DNA from: JBOHUC01 sp050733935
Lineage (GTDB): Bacteria; Eisenbacteria; RBG-16-71-46; DASYSL01
Direction: 5' to 3'
DNA: 22,008 bases
Assembly: GCA_050733935.1 (NCBI GenBank)
Contig: JBOHUC010000109.1
Location: 1 to 22,008 of the forward strand
Position numbers and translations under genes: made by a program. Below, piece by piece: positions 12,701 through 20,285 of the stretch (position 1 is its first letter; each line of letters opens with the position of its first letter). A model generated the notes under the pieces. The model was not told the DNA's origin, searched no databases, and saw only the letters and a list, made by a program, of their open reading frames with translations.

Positions 12701-14820
12701 TCTGCACGAAGACGGACTTCATCGGGAGGGAGGGATTCAACCGCGGCCTGCCACATCCGAATGGCTCGCGAAGGGTCATCGTATGCCCTCCAGGCTGCTG
12801 CAAGCTTCGCAAGCTCATTCGAGTCCGAGTTACCGGATCCGGCCAGTTTCTCGAGAAAGTCGCAGGCCTCGGAGAATCCGTAGCGATTGGCCTCGAGGCA
12901 AGCCTCCGCTGCCTTCAAAGCGTGAGAGCGGGCCTCAACCTCGAGACCAAGATGCAGCTCATGCGTTGCAAGGAGTCGGAGCAGCTGTGCCCGGTAATCG
13001 CTTGCCGCGTCGGGTTCGCGCGAGATTCGGTCGGAGAGGGCGGATGCGAGCCTGCGCCGAGCTTCGACGTGTTCGGGTACCGCGTCCGATTCTCGTATCG
13101 TTCTCGCCAGCGCTTCCGGCGTCTGCCAGCTCGTCCCAATGCGCTCCACCCAGCCCTGCCACTCGAGATCCTGCAGAGCGCTCGAGGCCTCCGTAGCAGT
13201 CGTGCTTGCCAACCGTGCTAGATCTTCCGTCGAAGCCGGTTGGATCGTCCCGGCGAGTGCAAACAAGAGCCTGCTTGAAGCATCGGGTAGTCCGGCCCAC
13301 CTCTGATGCAGAGCAGTTGCGGACTGTGAAGAGAGGGATTCCGCGGCCTGGCGTTCGTTCAGATCCCAGCGGATTCCGATGCGCTTCAAAGCGCCGTCGA
13401 TCATGATTCTGTCCAGCGCGTCGTGCAGGGCCCGAGGACCACCACCAACCGACCGGCGGAGAAGTGTAGCGAGCCCATCTGGAGGGTCGGATCCTAGGCG
13501 AGCCAAGATCAGCTCCGCCGTGGCAGCCTCATCGAGCGGGGAAAGATTCATTTCCATCCAAACGGGGTCGTCAGGCAATTGCAGGAACAAGCTCCGCCAG
13601 TCTTCCCCGACCCCGCTTTCGGAGGTCGTCAGGAGAAACGCACGTGGACTTCCCGCATCAGAGAGCTTCAACTCCGCGACCGCCCTGGACGACCATCTGT
13701 CGATGTCCTCCAGCACGAGCAACGCATGCGGCGCTGCTGTCGGCGTCATTGAAGGCAACGAGGGATGATCAGGATCGGTCCAAATGACGTTCCAGCCTTT
13801 GAGTTCGGCATCGACTGCCACCTCGCGCGCTAGCCGTGTCTTTCCGATTCCATGTCCGGCGGAAACGACGGCAACCCGAGTATCGCCGCGAAGCAGATGA
13901 CGCTTGAGCTGGCCCAGCTCGGCCGCTCGACCGACGAGATTCCCCCGCCCGAGCTCGACAACGGAGTCCGGCTGCACTCCCGAATCCGGGGAGCGATCAA
14001 CAAGGAGAGACCGAAGCTCCTCCAGTGCCGCAGCGCGCGCTGGGATGTTGGGATCGAGTAGCCGCAGGAGAAGCTGCTCGAGTGCCCTCGGCACTCCCAT
14101 TGTGCGAAGTGCGAGCGCGGAGGGGCGCCTCCGGCGCTGGGCATCCAGAATCGTTGCGGCATTCGCTCCTGGGAACGCCGGCCGGCCCGAAAGAACCCGG
14201 TACAGGGTTGCGCCGAGTGCGTAGGTATCCGACGCCCGCGTGTAAGGGCCGCCGTCGAGGACCTCTGGAGCCACATAACCCGGAGTGCCTCGGACCCTTC
14301 CTGAGTGGAGATCAGTCAGTCGGCCGGCAAAGCCGAAATCGAGCAAGCGCACCGACCCCGAGAGGGGGTGGCTTGGACCTGCTCCCTCTCCGCTTGCCTC
14401 ACCGGTCGAGTGAAGGACAAAAACATTCGATGGCTTCAGGTCACAGTGAACAAATCCCGTAGCGGCGAGGGCATCGAGCCCGGCCAGCACGTCCCGCGTG
14501 ACGCGGAGCGCGCTAGGAACATCCCCGGGTTGCACGGCCTCGTCGAACGTCCTCCCGACGAGATACTCCATGGTGAAAAAGGGACGACCGTCCGGAAGCG
14601 TCCCGTAGTCGAAGACCCGAACGATGTTCGGGTGCTCGATTCGAGCAAGTGCGGCAAATTCCTCCCGTAACCGGGCGATGGCCTCAGGTTCGAGTCCCGA
14701 AAGTTGCTTCAGGGCCCGGAGCTCCCCGGAGTGGCTATCTCTGACGAGAAGGACCTCCCCCAGCCCACCGCGACCCAGGCTATGAAGGACGTCATATCGG
14801 TCGACCAAACGGGTCTGCAT
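9739..14820 (-). CDS. Giant Ser/Thr kinase - ATPase - helical-repeat - GAF - sigma-54-activator fusion regulator (about 1,693 aa)
   Basis: Domains in order (ATG 14820 numbering): a PknB-like kinase at about 8-275, with G-loop LGRGGLGEV (15-23), Lys38, HCDLKPSN (125-132, Cys replacing the Arg of HRD), DFG 161-163 and APE 184-186. An AAA/STAND-like ATPase starts near 296 (Walker A AGHGIGKT 321-328; Walker B LLVLED 367-372). TPR-like helical repeats span roughly 640-1150 and a GAF domain about 1180-1330. An NtrC-type AAA+ domain covers about 1355-1590, with Walker A GESGTGKE and Walker B TLFLDEIGD intact but QVATGV at 1434-1439 in place of GAFTGA. A Fis-type HTH (GNQRRAARVLGVLEPTLRYRIS) follows near 1640-1665. 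This is a signal-integrating transcription activator. ATG 14820 (MQTRLVDRYDVL) is preferred to TTG 14856 because an operator-like repeat covers the interval and the kinase fold starts there; neither has a Shine-Dalgarno. Confidence 0.92.
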   Translation of the reverse strand: MQTRLVDRYDVLHSLGRGGLGEVLLVRDSHSGELRALKQLSGLEPEAIARLREEFAALARIEHPNIVRVFDYGTLPDGRPFFTMEYLVGRTFDEAVQPGDVPSALRVTRDVLAGLDALAATGFVHCDLKPSNVFVLHSTGEASGEGAGPSHPLSGSVRLLDFGFAGRLTDLHSGRVRGTPGYVAPEVLDGGPYTRASDTYALGATLYRVLSGRPAFPGANAATILDAQRRRRPSALALRTMGVPRALEQLLLRLLDPNIPARAAALEELRSLLVDRSPDSGVQPDSVVELGRGNLVGRAAELGQLKRHLLRGDTRVAVVSAGHGIGKTRLAREVAVDAELKGWNVIWTDPDHPSLPSMTPTAAPHALLVLEDIDRWSSRAVAELKLSDAGSPRAFLLTTSESGVGEDWRSLFLQLPDDPVWMEMNLSPLDEAATAELILARLGSDPPDGLATLLRRSVGGGPRALHDALDRIMIDGALKRIGIRWDLNERQAAESLSSQSATALHQRWAGLPDASSRLLFALAGTIQPASTEDLARLASTTATEASSALQDLEWQGWVERIGTSWQTPEALARTIRESDAVPEHVEARRRLASALSDRISREPDAASDYRAQLLRLLATHELHLGLEVEARSHALKAAEACLEANRYGFSEACDFLEKLAGSGNSDSNELAKLAAAWRAYDDPSRAIRMWQAAVESLPPDEVRLRAELCLLMSDALCSIGSYDEAAAVANKALRTIEPIDDTSRLLRSRLIAQRGVAHRSLGRADEAANDFREGLETLPDSAYADRAGLLTRLGLLQFTRGNAAGGRKTLEEALAPSEASADPDTLARLHGALALVARIESRYADSAEQSAHALHWRRLAGDPVNLALSLANLAATWSRSGNWDQMRSACAEVEYLARRAGNEVLLLNVLATQIAATARRGLVSDGRRLQQTEHKWIHRTARPDAHLHRRVYLAEFLRLRGRDIAAARMFSRIVADAAAGNQQVYAAYGHEGLGRIALKRGRLEAAERAFRSVLALRSLEPEFVDSSWLGLARVALLQLNEGLWRESSEALASHPARALGSECVRTEVEGIGLLLRRDSKGAFDQALASIDGLVVLDLLPRAIECGWAFGRAFGQAGETESARTCLWRAHELARQRSLVAWSGLIADDLLELGGEMRPQLSTEPDTGKVRDILSEVGEVLNSMLDFAALLRKSLELVCQAIGAERGFILLTDSAGGDPRPVANYGVVDEEARESALEVSRTVVRRVAESGEAFRSDDAAQDPRLGSTMSVLDMALRSLLCVPLRIKNSVIGAIYAESRSSSAVFSQHELVLVEAYANLVAISIQNSRLHDELRRSRDRVIQENLSLRREVTGRYQKTNIVGQSEEIERVLSEVERVAVARGSVLITGESGTGKELIAKTIHFSSSRAERPFISLNCAALPADLIEAELFGIEDQVATGVRSRAGVFERADGGTLFLDEIGDMPITLQTKLLRVLQEREFTRIGGSRVIRVDIRLIAATNQDLKQLIRDQKFREDLYFRVSTFPIHVPPIRERKVDIPLLAQHFVGRFCEENGLPVPRMSADFMAVLLRASWPGNVRELQNYIERSVVMSRAPVLEPVVLPGDLGEPKALELSLGSGPAASESLPADIKTALEDIERQWILRALEESSGNQRRAARVLGVLEPTLRYRISRLGIPGGRTKNSSGRARKRGQPKQ

Positions 14821-14830
14821 GCGGGCACGG

Positions 14831-14853
14831 TAGCGCAGAATCTTGCGCAATCC
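14831..14853. promoter_or_regulatory. Operator candidate upstream of the large regulator (copy of the 9700-9722 site)
   Basis: It contains AGCGCA (14832-14837) and, 12 bp on, TGCGCA within the perfect palindrome TTGCGCAA (14843-14850), then ATCC. Aligned with 9700-9722, 17 of 23 bases agree, including ten consecutive (TGCGCAATCC). It sits 11 bp upstream of ATG 14820, where a bound protein would interfere with transcription, suggesting autoregulation. Confidence 0.5.
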
Positions 14854-14925
14854 CAAGTCAAATTAGAATAACTGATGGTGTTACAATTGGTTATGAGTCA
14901 ACAAATTCCTGCGATCGTCGAAACG
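14854..14925 (-). promoter_or_regulatory. AT-rich promoter region of the large regulator
   Basis: This is the most AT-rich stretch near the gene. On the minus strand it holds TTGACT, TTGTAA, TATTCT and TAATTT, any of which could be promoter hexamers, but no pair has a convincing 16-18 nt spacing. The leader would be short. The exact promoter is unresolved. Confidence 0.3.
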
Positions 14926-14926
14926 A

Positions 14927-14957
14927 AAGCCCGCCCCGCAGAGAGCGGAGCGGGCTT
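14927..14957 (-). terminator. Terminator hairpin of the AAA+ ATPase / DUF885 unit
   Basis: The 13-base arms at 14927-14939 and 14945-14957 (AAGCCCGC... / ...GCGGGCTT) pair with a single C-A mismatch around an AGAGA loop. On the minus strand a TCGTTTCG stretch follows. It lies 90 nt after the stop at 15047 and before the large regulator's promoter region. Confidence 0.6.
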
Positions 14958-15046
14958 CGATTTGTGGCAGGCCGCCCGGTCGTCGGCCCGCCGCGCCGCG
15001 AGGACCATCCTGGCCTGACGGCGTCACGTCCCTGTGAGAGTCCCGG

Positions 15047-16492
15047 CTACCCGTCGATGAAGTAGGTCCGGCAGATGTGGTCGAGGGCCTGCGGCGTGAG
15101 CTGCGGCGGCACCTCGTTGAAGCGCGCGAGGTCGATCACGTGCTCCACCAGGTCGCGGGGGTGGCACGCCCGGAGCGGACGGCGATGCCGCTGGTAGTAC
15201 TCCCGAAGGAGGTACTCGACGGCTTCCGCCTCGTACGGCACGCCCTTCATCTCGCAGACCATCGAGAAGATCTCGGCGAACTGCGTCTCGCTCGGGTCGT
15301 CGACGTGGATCTTGTAGCGGATTCGGCGCAGGAACGCCTCGTCCACGAGATTCACGGGGTCGATGTTGGTCGCGAAGATGAGCAGCTGGTCGAACGGCAC
15401 CGAGAACTTCTGGCCCGTGTGGAGCGTCAGGAAGTCGATCCGCTTCTCGAGCGGAAGGATCCAGCGGTTCAGGAGGTCCCGCGGCGACACCTGCTGGCGG
15501 CCGAAGTCGTCGATGATGAACAGGCCGCCGTTCGCCTTCACCTGGAGCGGCGCTTCGTAGAACTTCGACACTTCGTCGAAGCGCAGGTCGAGCATGTTGA
15601 GGGTGAGCTCGCCGCCGACCTCGACGACCGGGCGCCGGCAGAACACCCAGCGCTGGTCGTAGCTCATGCCGCCCTGGGTGATGTCCACGTCGCCCGACGA
15701 CGTGCGGGGCTTCGGCACGTCGATCGGAATGTGGTGCACGGGGTCGAACACCTTGACGACCTGGTTTCCGATCGTGAGTCCGTACGGAACGTAGATGCCG
15801 CCGTGCATGAGCTCGCTCAGGCTCTCGGCGATCGACGTCTTTCCGTTTCCAGGATCGCCGAACAGGAAGATGGACTTGCCGGAGTTCACGGCCGGTCCGA
15901 GCTGCTCCATGATGTTCGGCGGAATGACGAGATGCGTGAACGCGGCGTCGATCTCCGACCGGCGCACGACCAGGTTGCGCACGGTCTGCTTGGAGCACAT
16001 CGAGAGATAGTTCTCGATGGGAACCGGAGCCGGGCCCGCGTAGGAGCTCTGCTCGAGGACCTCACGCCCGCGGCGACGGCCCTCGTCGGTCAGGGCATAG
16101 GTATAGACGCCTTCGGAAATGCCGGCGCCCTTCTTGATCTCGCAGAGTTTCTCGTCCTTGAGGAACTTGAGGATCGGGTGGACGACCGCCTGGAACGGCA
16201 GCTTCATCCGGTTCGAGAGCTCGTAACCGGCCAAAACGCCGCCGTAATAGAGGTGCTTCATGGCGAGGTCGACAAGAAATTCCTCGCCGACACCGGTTTC
16301 CGCAATGGCCTTGGGGGGTGGCGGAGCCGTCTCGGTGAACTGCTCGAACGCGCCATGCCGCAAGTAGTTGAGCTTGACGAGATTGTCACCGAGCCGGCCG
16401 CCGGCCTCACGCTGGAGCGCGAGCGCCTCCTGCAGCTGCTGCTCGGTCACAAGGTGCGCATCGACAAGCATTTTGCCGATCTTTGCGTCCAT
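15047..16492 (-). CDS. AAA+ ATPase with GspE N-terminal-like and winged-helix domains (481 aa)
   Basis: Residues 1-55 resemble the N-terminal domain of type II secretion/type IV pilus ATPases (IGKMLVDAHLVTEQQLQEAL...LGDNLVKL). Residues about 68-150 look like a winged helix ending in a DEGRRRGREVLE helix. The ATPase core follows: Walker A GDPGNGKT (212-219), Walker B GLFIIDDFGR (323-332), sensor 1 FATN (373-376) and a likely arginine finger in FLRRIRYKI (388-396). The lid extends to the end. It is not a GspE-type motor; the core is closer to MoxR/RavA-like or Cdc48-type single-ring ATPases. The GspE-N domain suggests cyclic-di-GMP or partner binding at an envelope machine (inference). The ATG at 16492 has AAGGGTGGG nearby. 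It is 47 nt downstream of the DUF885 gene and is likely co-transcribed. Confidence 0.88.
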   Translation of the reverse strand: MDAKIGKMLVDAHLVTEQQLQEALALQREAGGRLGDNLVKLNYLRHGAFEQFTETAPPPPKAIAETGVGEEFLVDLAMKHLYYGGVLAGYELSNRMKLPFQAVVHPILKFLKDEKLCEIKKGAGISEGVYTYALTDEGRRRGREVLEQSSYAGPAPVPIENYLSMCSKQTVRNLVVRRSEIDAAFTHLVIPPNIMEQLGPAVNSGKSIFLFGDPGNGKTSIAESLSELMHGGIYVPYGLTIGNQVVKVFDPVHHIPIDVPKPRTSSGDVDITQGGMSYDQRWVFCRRPVVEVGGELTLNMLDLRFDEVSKFYEAPLQVKANGGLFIIDDFGRQQVSPRDLLNRWILPLEKRIDFLTLHTGQKFSVPFDQLLIFATNIDPVNLVDEAFLRRIRYKIHVDDPSETQFAEIFSMVCEMKGVPYEAEAVEYLLREYYQRHRRPLRACHPRDLVEHVIDLARFNEVPPQLTPQALDHICRTYFIDG

Positions 16493-16539
16493 ATCCCACC
16501 CTTGTCGTTCGGGCCTTCTTTTAGCCTTCCGGCCCCGGG

Positions 16540-18435
16540 CTACTCAGCAATATCCGAGCCAGCCGCCCGCACGCCGACCCGGGACTCCCCCTTCATTTGC
16601 TGCCGGAACGACTCCCGAATCACCGCAAGCGGTGCGCGGCCCATTTCGAGGAATCGATCGTGAAAGCGACCGAGCACGAATTGATCGCCTTCGTACTTCT
16701 GCACCTCGTCGCGCAGCTTCTGGATCTCCCACTTGCCGAGCGTGTACACGAGGTACGTCGGATCGGAGGTTCCGCGTCGCGCCTCGCGCTCCGCGTTGAC
16801 CCGCGCCATGTAGCATTCCTTCTCGAAGAAATCCGCCGACCTCTCGAAGTCCCAATCGTTCACGTGCATCTCGAGCCCGACGATGTAGCGGCCGATTCGC
16901 TGGAGCGCGAGGTTGAGCATCGCGAGCGTGTAGCGCGGATCGTCCCCGCCGTAGCCCTGATCGATCGCCATCTCCTCGCAGTAGTGCGCCCAGCCCTCGG
17001 AATTCGAGCCGGTGCCCATGAGCTTCCGCACCTGCGAGGGCACGTTCTTCAAGTGGAGGAACTGGTAGTAGTGGCCCGGGAACGCCTCGTGAATCGAGAC
17101 GACCTCGAGCTGCCACTTGTTGTAGAAGCCGAGATGCTCGACCTTCTGCGCATCGGTCCAGGCCGAGTCCACTGGCGTGACGTTGTAGTACGCCTCGTTC
17201 GCGTTCTGCTCGTACACGCCCGGGGAATCCATGCTCGCAAACGACGTGCTGCGGGAGAACACGGGCGTCTCGGCGACGATCAGGTTCTGGTTCGGCGGGG
17301 GAGTGCAGATCTTCTTGTCCGCGATGAACTGCTTGATCTTCGAAAGCCCCGCCCGCGTCGCATCGAGGAGCTGGTCGTTCGACGGGTGATCCTTCGCCAT
17401 GTCCGCGAGCACCTGCTGCGGGGTCTTCGCGGGATCGACTCGCCGCGCGGTCTCGACCATCCTTCGGTGATTGTCCGCGAGCGCGGCGTAGCCCTGGGCG
17501 AGCAGCGTGTCGACGCTCGTCGCCACCATCTCGTCGTAGAGAAGCTTCTTCTGATAGGTGTCGCGTCCCAGCCGGTAGTTGCCCTTCGAGCGGGGAAGGA
17601 GGTCGCGCTTCATCCACGCGATGTAGTCCTCGACCGCCTGGATGGCGGTCGCCTGCCGCTCCTTGAACTCCGCGCGCACCTTGGGGTCGTCGGCGGCGGC
17701 CAGCTGGGCCGGCACGACGTCGCGCAGGAAACGGACGAGGCCCTGCGTCTGGGTGATCGCAATCTCGGTGTAGATCTGCGGCGGATTCTCGAGGGTGGCC
17801 TTCGCGTCGCGGAAAACACGGGGCGTTTCGGCAAGCCGCGCGTTGACCGAGCGCATGCGGTCGTTCGCGGGCGCGAAGTCGCGTTTGACGAGCGCGAAGA
17901 TGCCGGCCGAGACCACACCCGAGTAGGTCGACGGATTCCGCTGCCAGGACCGGACGACGTCGAGGTCGAGGTCGAGTGCATTCATCCGCGAGACGAAGAT
18001 CTCCTGGTCGAGTCTGCGATTGGGGCTCAGGTGGCCGGGCTCGAGACCGCGGGCGCGGTCCCGGAATTCGCGCGCGCGCGCGAGCCGGGCCTGTCGGGCA
18101 GAAGCCGAGGTTTCCTCGACTTTCGTGTCATAGGCGTGGACGCCCTGATTGGTCGCCCACGAGGGCCGTGCGGCCAGCTCGGCGGCGAACCACTCGTCGA
18201 TCATCCGGTCGAACGACTTGTCCGCGGCCGTCTTCGCCGGCTCTCCGGGGCCGGGGGAGTAGGGCGGAATGAGCCGCGGGGCGGCAGTGGAAGCCGCGGA
18301 GGCGACAAAGGCCGACGAGGCCGAAAGCCCGGCTGCAAACGAGAGCACGGTCGCCAGGGCGGCAAGACCGACTGCCAGGGACACCCCGGCCGGGGAAGGG
18401 TGTACCGTAGCGCGTGACAGGGGCGGTGTCCGCAC
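16540..18435 (-). CDS. Secreted DUF885-family putative metallopeptidase (631 aa)
   Basis: The family is recognised from the C-terminal motif HEAFPGHYYQ (about 447-456) with EGWAHYCEEMA some 30 residues later (about 477). This is the metal-ligand arrangement of DUF885 proteins, which resemble M3/M32-type zinc peptidases. An N-terminal signal peptide (hydrophobic about 18-45, Ala/Ser-rich) directs export. Substrate is unknown; a periplasmic oligopeptidase role is an inference from the fold. GTG at 18435 is preferred because GAGGAGG lies 4 nt upstream and the signal peptide is then complete. Length matches the family. A strong sigma-70 promoter (18503-18531) precedes it and the AAA+ ATPase gene follows, so the two form a unit ended by the 14927-14957 hairpin. 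Confidence 0.92.
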   Translation of the reverse strand: MRTPPLSRATVHPSPAGVSLAVGLAALATVLSFAAGLSASSAFVASAASTAAPRLIPPYSPGPGEPAKTAADKSFDRMIDEWFAAELAARPSWATNQGVHAYDTKVEETSASARQARLARAREFRDRARGLEPGHLSPNRRLDQEIFVSRMNALDLDLDVVRSWQRNPSTYSGVVSAGIFALVKRDFAPANDRMRSVNARLAETPRVFRDAKATLENPPQIYTEIAITQTQGLVRFLRDVVPAQLAAADDPKVRAEFKERQATAIQAVEDYIAWMKRDLLPRSKGNYRLGRDTYQKKLLYDEMVATSVDTLLAQGYAALADNHRRMVETARRVDPAKTPQQVLADMAKDHPSNDQLLDATRAGLSKIKQFIADKKICTPPPNQNLIVAETPVFSRSTSFASMDSPGVYEQNANEAYYNVTPVDSAWTDAQKVEHLGFYNKWQLEVVSIHEAFPGHYYQFLHLKNVPSQVRKLMGTGSNSEGWAHYCEEMAIDQGYGGDDPRYTLAMLNLALQRIGRYIVGLEMHVNDWDFERSADFFEKECYMARVNAEREARRGTSDPTYLVYTLGKWEIQKLRDEVQKYEGDQFVLGRFHDRFLEMGRAPLAVIRESFRQQMKGESRVGVRAAGSDIAE

Positions 18436-18502
18436 CGAGCCTCCTCGGTTTTGGTGGGCCGTCGAATGCGATGATTCGGATCGCGGCGGCTACAGGTTTG
18501 CG

Positions 18503-18531
18503 AGTCTAGGAGGGCCCCGGGGGACCGTCAA
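18503..18531 (-). promoter_or_regulatory. Sigma-70 promoter of the DUF885 gene
   Basis: On the minus strand -35 TTGACG (18526-18531) and -10 TAGACT (18503-18508) are separated by exactly 17 nt. Transcription would begin near 18496, giving a leader of about 60 nt with the GAGGAGG site before GTG 18435. This is the clearest housekeeping promoter in the window. Confidence 0.7.
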
Positions 18532-18580
18532 GGCCGCCCGCCCGGGCAATTTTCGCGAAAGGGCTGGAAACTTGCGGAAA

Positions 18581-19762
18581 ATGAAAGCTATGGGGACGGC
18601 CGCCCGGGCGGAATCGAGGGGCGGCCGGTGGCCCGGAGGTCCGGGTCTCCTGCTCCCTCTCCTCCTCTTCCTCCTTATCTCCGCCTTCGGCCTGGGTTCC
18701 GAGCCCGATTCGGGGCCCGGCCCCGGACCGGGAGCGGCCACCGCCTGGGCCGCCGACGCGCCGGACACCGCGCGCGCCTCGCGCTACTACCGCCAGGGGC
18801 TCGCGTTCTACGGCGAAGGCCGCTACGTCGAGGCGCTCCGGCAATTTCAAAACGCCGCGTTCTTCCAGCCCGACGTGGCCGAGATTCGATTCGCGCAAGG
18901 ACTCTGCCTCCTCAAGCTCGACGAGCCCGAACAAGCGCGCGATCAATTTCAGCGCGTCATCGACAAGGCGCCGGGTCATGGACGCGCGCACTACAACCTG
19001 GGCCTGGCCCTCACGACGCTGGGGGACTCGACCGAAGCGAGGCGCCAGCTCCTCCGCGCCTCGAGTCTCGAGCCGCGTCTCGGAGGAGTCCAGTTCGCGC
19101 TCTCGCGTCTTGCGGAAAACAGCGGCGATTTGAACGGGGCGATCGATTGCATGCGCCGCGAGCGGATCGTGAGTCCGGACAGTGCCCGCGTCCACGCCCG
19201 GCTCGGCGCGCTCTACCTGCGAGCGGGGCAACCCGACAGCGCGCTTGTGCCGCTCGCCCGCGCGTCCGAGCTCGATCCCAAAGCGTTCGATCCCCGGCTC
19301 GATCGTGCGCGCGCCTTGGAACTCCTCAATCGTCAGGAGGAGGCGGCTCAGGCCTACGCGTCCGCCGCGCAGCTCGACTCAACGCGCGGCGATCTCCAGG
19401 CGGCGCGCGGAGTGGCGCTCTTCCGAGCGGGAAAGGCGGCCGAATCGGTTCCCGCGTTCGAGCGCGCGATCGCGCTCGATCCAAGGGATGCAAAGAGCGC
19501 ATTCAACCTGGGAGTGGCGCTCGAAGGGCTCAATCGCACGGACGATGCGCTCGAAGCCTACCGGCTCTCGGTGAGCCGCGACTCCTCGTATGCGGACCCG
19601 CACCTCAATGCGGGAGCACTCCTGGCGCGTCTCGGGCACACGGCGGAAGCACGCTCGGAGTTCGAGCGTTATCTCGCCCTCGCGCCGGACTCTCCGAGGG
19701 CACAAGAAATCCGCCGCGCCCTTGCGATGCTGGCGCGGCGGAGTCCGAACAAATCCCGCTAG
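18581..19762 (+). CDS. Exported or membrane-anchored TPR-repeat protein (393 aa)
   Basis: After a basic start, a hydrophobic segment at about 22-40 (GLLLPLLLFLLISAFGLG) acts as a signal peptide or anchor, followed by a Gly/Pro-rich linker. From about residue 65 to the end the protein is tandem TPR repeats, roughly nine or ten 34-residue units, recognisable from recurring A-x-x-x-x-G / A-x-x-x-Y/F-x-x-A-x-x-L-x-P patterns (for example YYRQGLAFYGEGRYVEALRQFQNAAFFQP and FNLGVALEGLNRTDDALEAYRLSV). It is a protein-binding scaffold, probably periplasmic, partner unknown. The ATG at 18581 has only a weak GCGGAAA nearby; an ATG at 18590 is possible. The longer upstream frame is not coding. It is divergent from the DUF885 gene with a 145-nt shared spacer and converges on the next gene, with 10 nt between the stops. 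Confidence 0.88.
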   Translation: MKAMGTAARAESRGGRWPGGPGLLLPLLLFLLISAFGLGSEPDSGPGPGPGAATAWAADAPDTARASRYYRQGLAFYGEGRYVEALRQFQNAAFFQPDVAEIRFAQGLCLLKLDEPEQARDQFQRVIDKAPGHGRAHYNLGLALTTLGDSTEARRQLLRASSLEPRLGGVQFALSRLAENSGDLNGAIDCMRRERIVSPDSARVHARLGALYLRAGQPDSALVPLARASELDPKAFDPRLDRARALELLNRQEEAAQAYASAAQLDSTRGDLQAARGVALFRAGKAAESVPAFERAIALDPRDAKSAFNLGVALEGLNRTDDALEAYRLSVSRDSSYADPHLNAGALLARLGHTAEARSEFERYLALAPDSPRAQEIRRALAMLARRSPNKSR

Positions 19763-19772
19763 AGAAGAACGA

Positions 19773-20285
19773 CTACTTGCAGACGCCGTCCGAGCTCGCT
19801 CCTCCGGGGACGTAGACCACGATACCGGGAACGTATCCGTGCGGCGCAGGCGGAGCTTCGGGCTCGCGCGCGGCGGCCATCAGACGTCCGCGCTCGGCCG
19901 GCGAGAGTGGAACCTCGAGATCCGCCGGAGCGGCGCCGCTCGCCACAGCATGGACCGCCGTGGCCGGAACGCCGGTGTCTGCGATTCCAAGCGCGAGAGC
20001 CGACCAGTTGGGCTCCGGATCGAGCTTCGGTGCGGGTGTCGGACGGTCGTTCGCGTCCGCAACCTGATCGGGCACGATCATCGGCCAGGCCTGTGTCGGT
20101 TGATCGGCATTTACGATTGCGAGAGTCGCCGTCTGCGTCGCGGCACGCGACGAGTGCCGTGGCGCCGACTGAACGGCCCACCACCAGCCGGCAAGGGCCA
20201 GCGCGGTGACTGTAACGAGAACGAGGGCGAGAAGCGTGGCGGGGCGCCTCGCGATGCGAGCGGTCGCGACTGCAGCACGAACCAT
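19773..20285 (-). CDS. Membrane-anchored protein of unknown function (170 aa)
   Basis: The start is the ATG at 20285 with GGGGAG 8 nt upstream; the open frame continues upstream but is not credible there. A short basic N-terminus (MVRAAVATARIARRP) leads to one transmembrane helix at about 16-38 (TLLALVLVTVTALALAGWWWAV). The rest is probably periplasmic: Ala/Pro-rich, with a conserved-looking centre (PNWSALALGIADTGVPATAVHAV) and LSPAERGRLMAAAREPE, then a short C-terminal stretch (YVPGIVVYVPGG) ending in Cys-Lys. No family is recognised. Its neighbour on the left, the TPR protein, is convergent. The composition is plausible for a real envelope protein, but homology was not testable. Confidence 0.68.
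   Translation of the reverse strand: MVRAAVATARIARRPATLLALVLVTVTALALAGWWWAVQSAPRHSSRAATQTATLAIVNADQPTQAWPMIVPDQVADANDRPTPAPKLDPEPNWSALALGIADTGVPATAVHAVASGAAPADLEVPLSPAERGRLMAAAREPEAPPAPHGYVPGIVVYVPGGASSDGVCK

Noticed and set aside
15166..15181. TGGCACGCCCGGAGC as a sigma-54-type promoter
   Set aside because: Spacing fits, but it lies inside the AAA+ ATPase coding sequence on the opposite strand and has a poor -12 box; likely chance.
15077..16663. Plus-strand open frame of 528 codons opposite the AAA+ ATPase
   Set aside because: Antisense artefact; rich in Val/His/Arg/Glu with no domain.
16597..18417. Plus-strand open frame of 606 codons opposite the DUF885 gene
   Set aside because: Shadow of the real minus-strand gene; no motif, no start signal, composition of a reversed frame.
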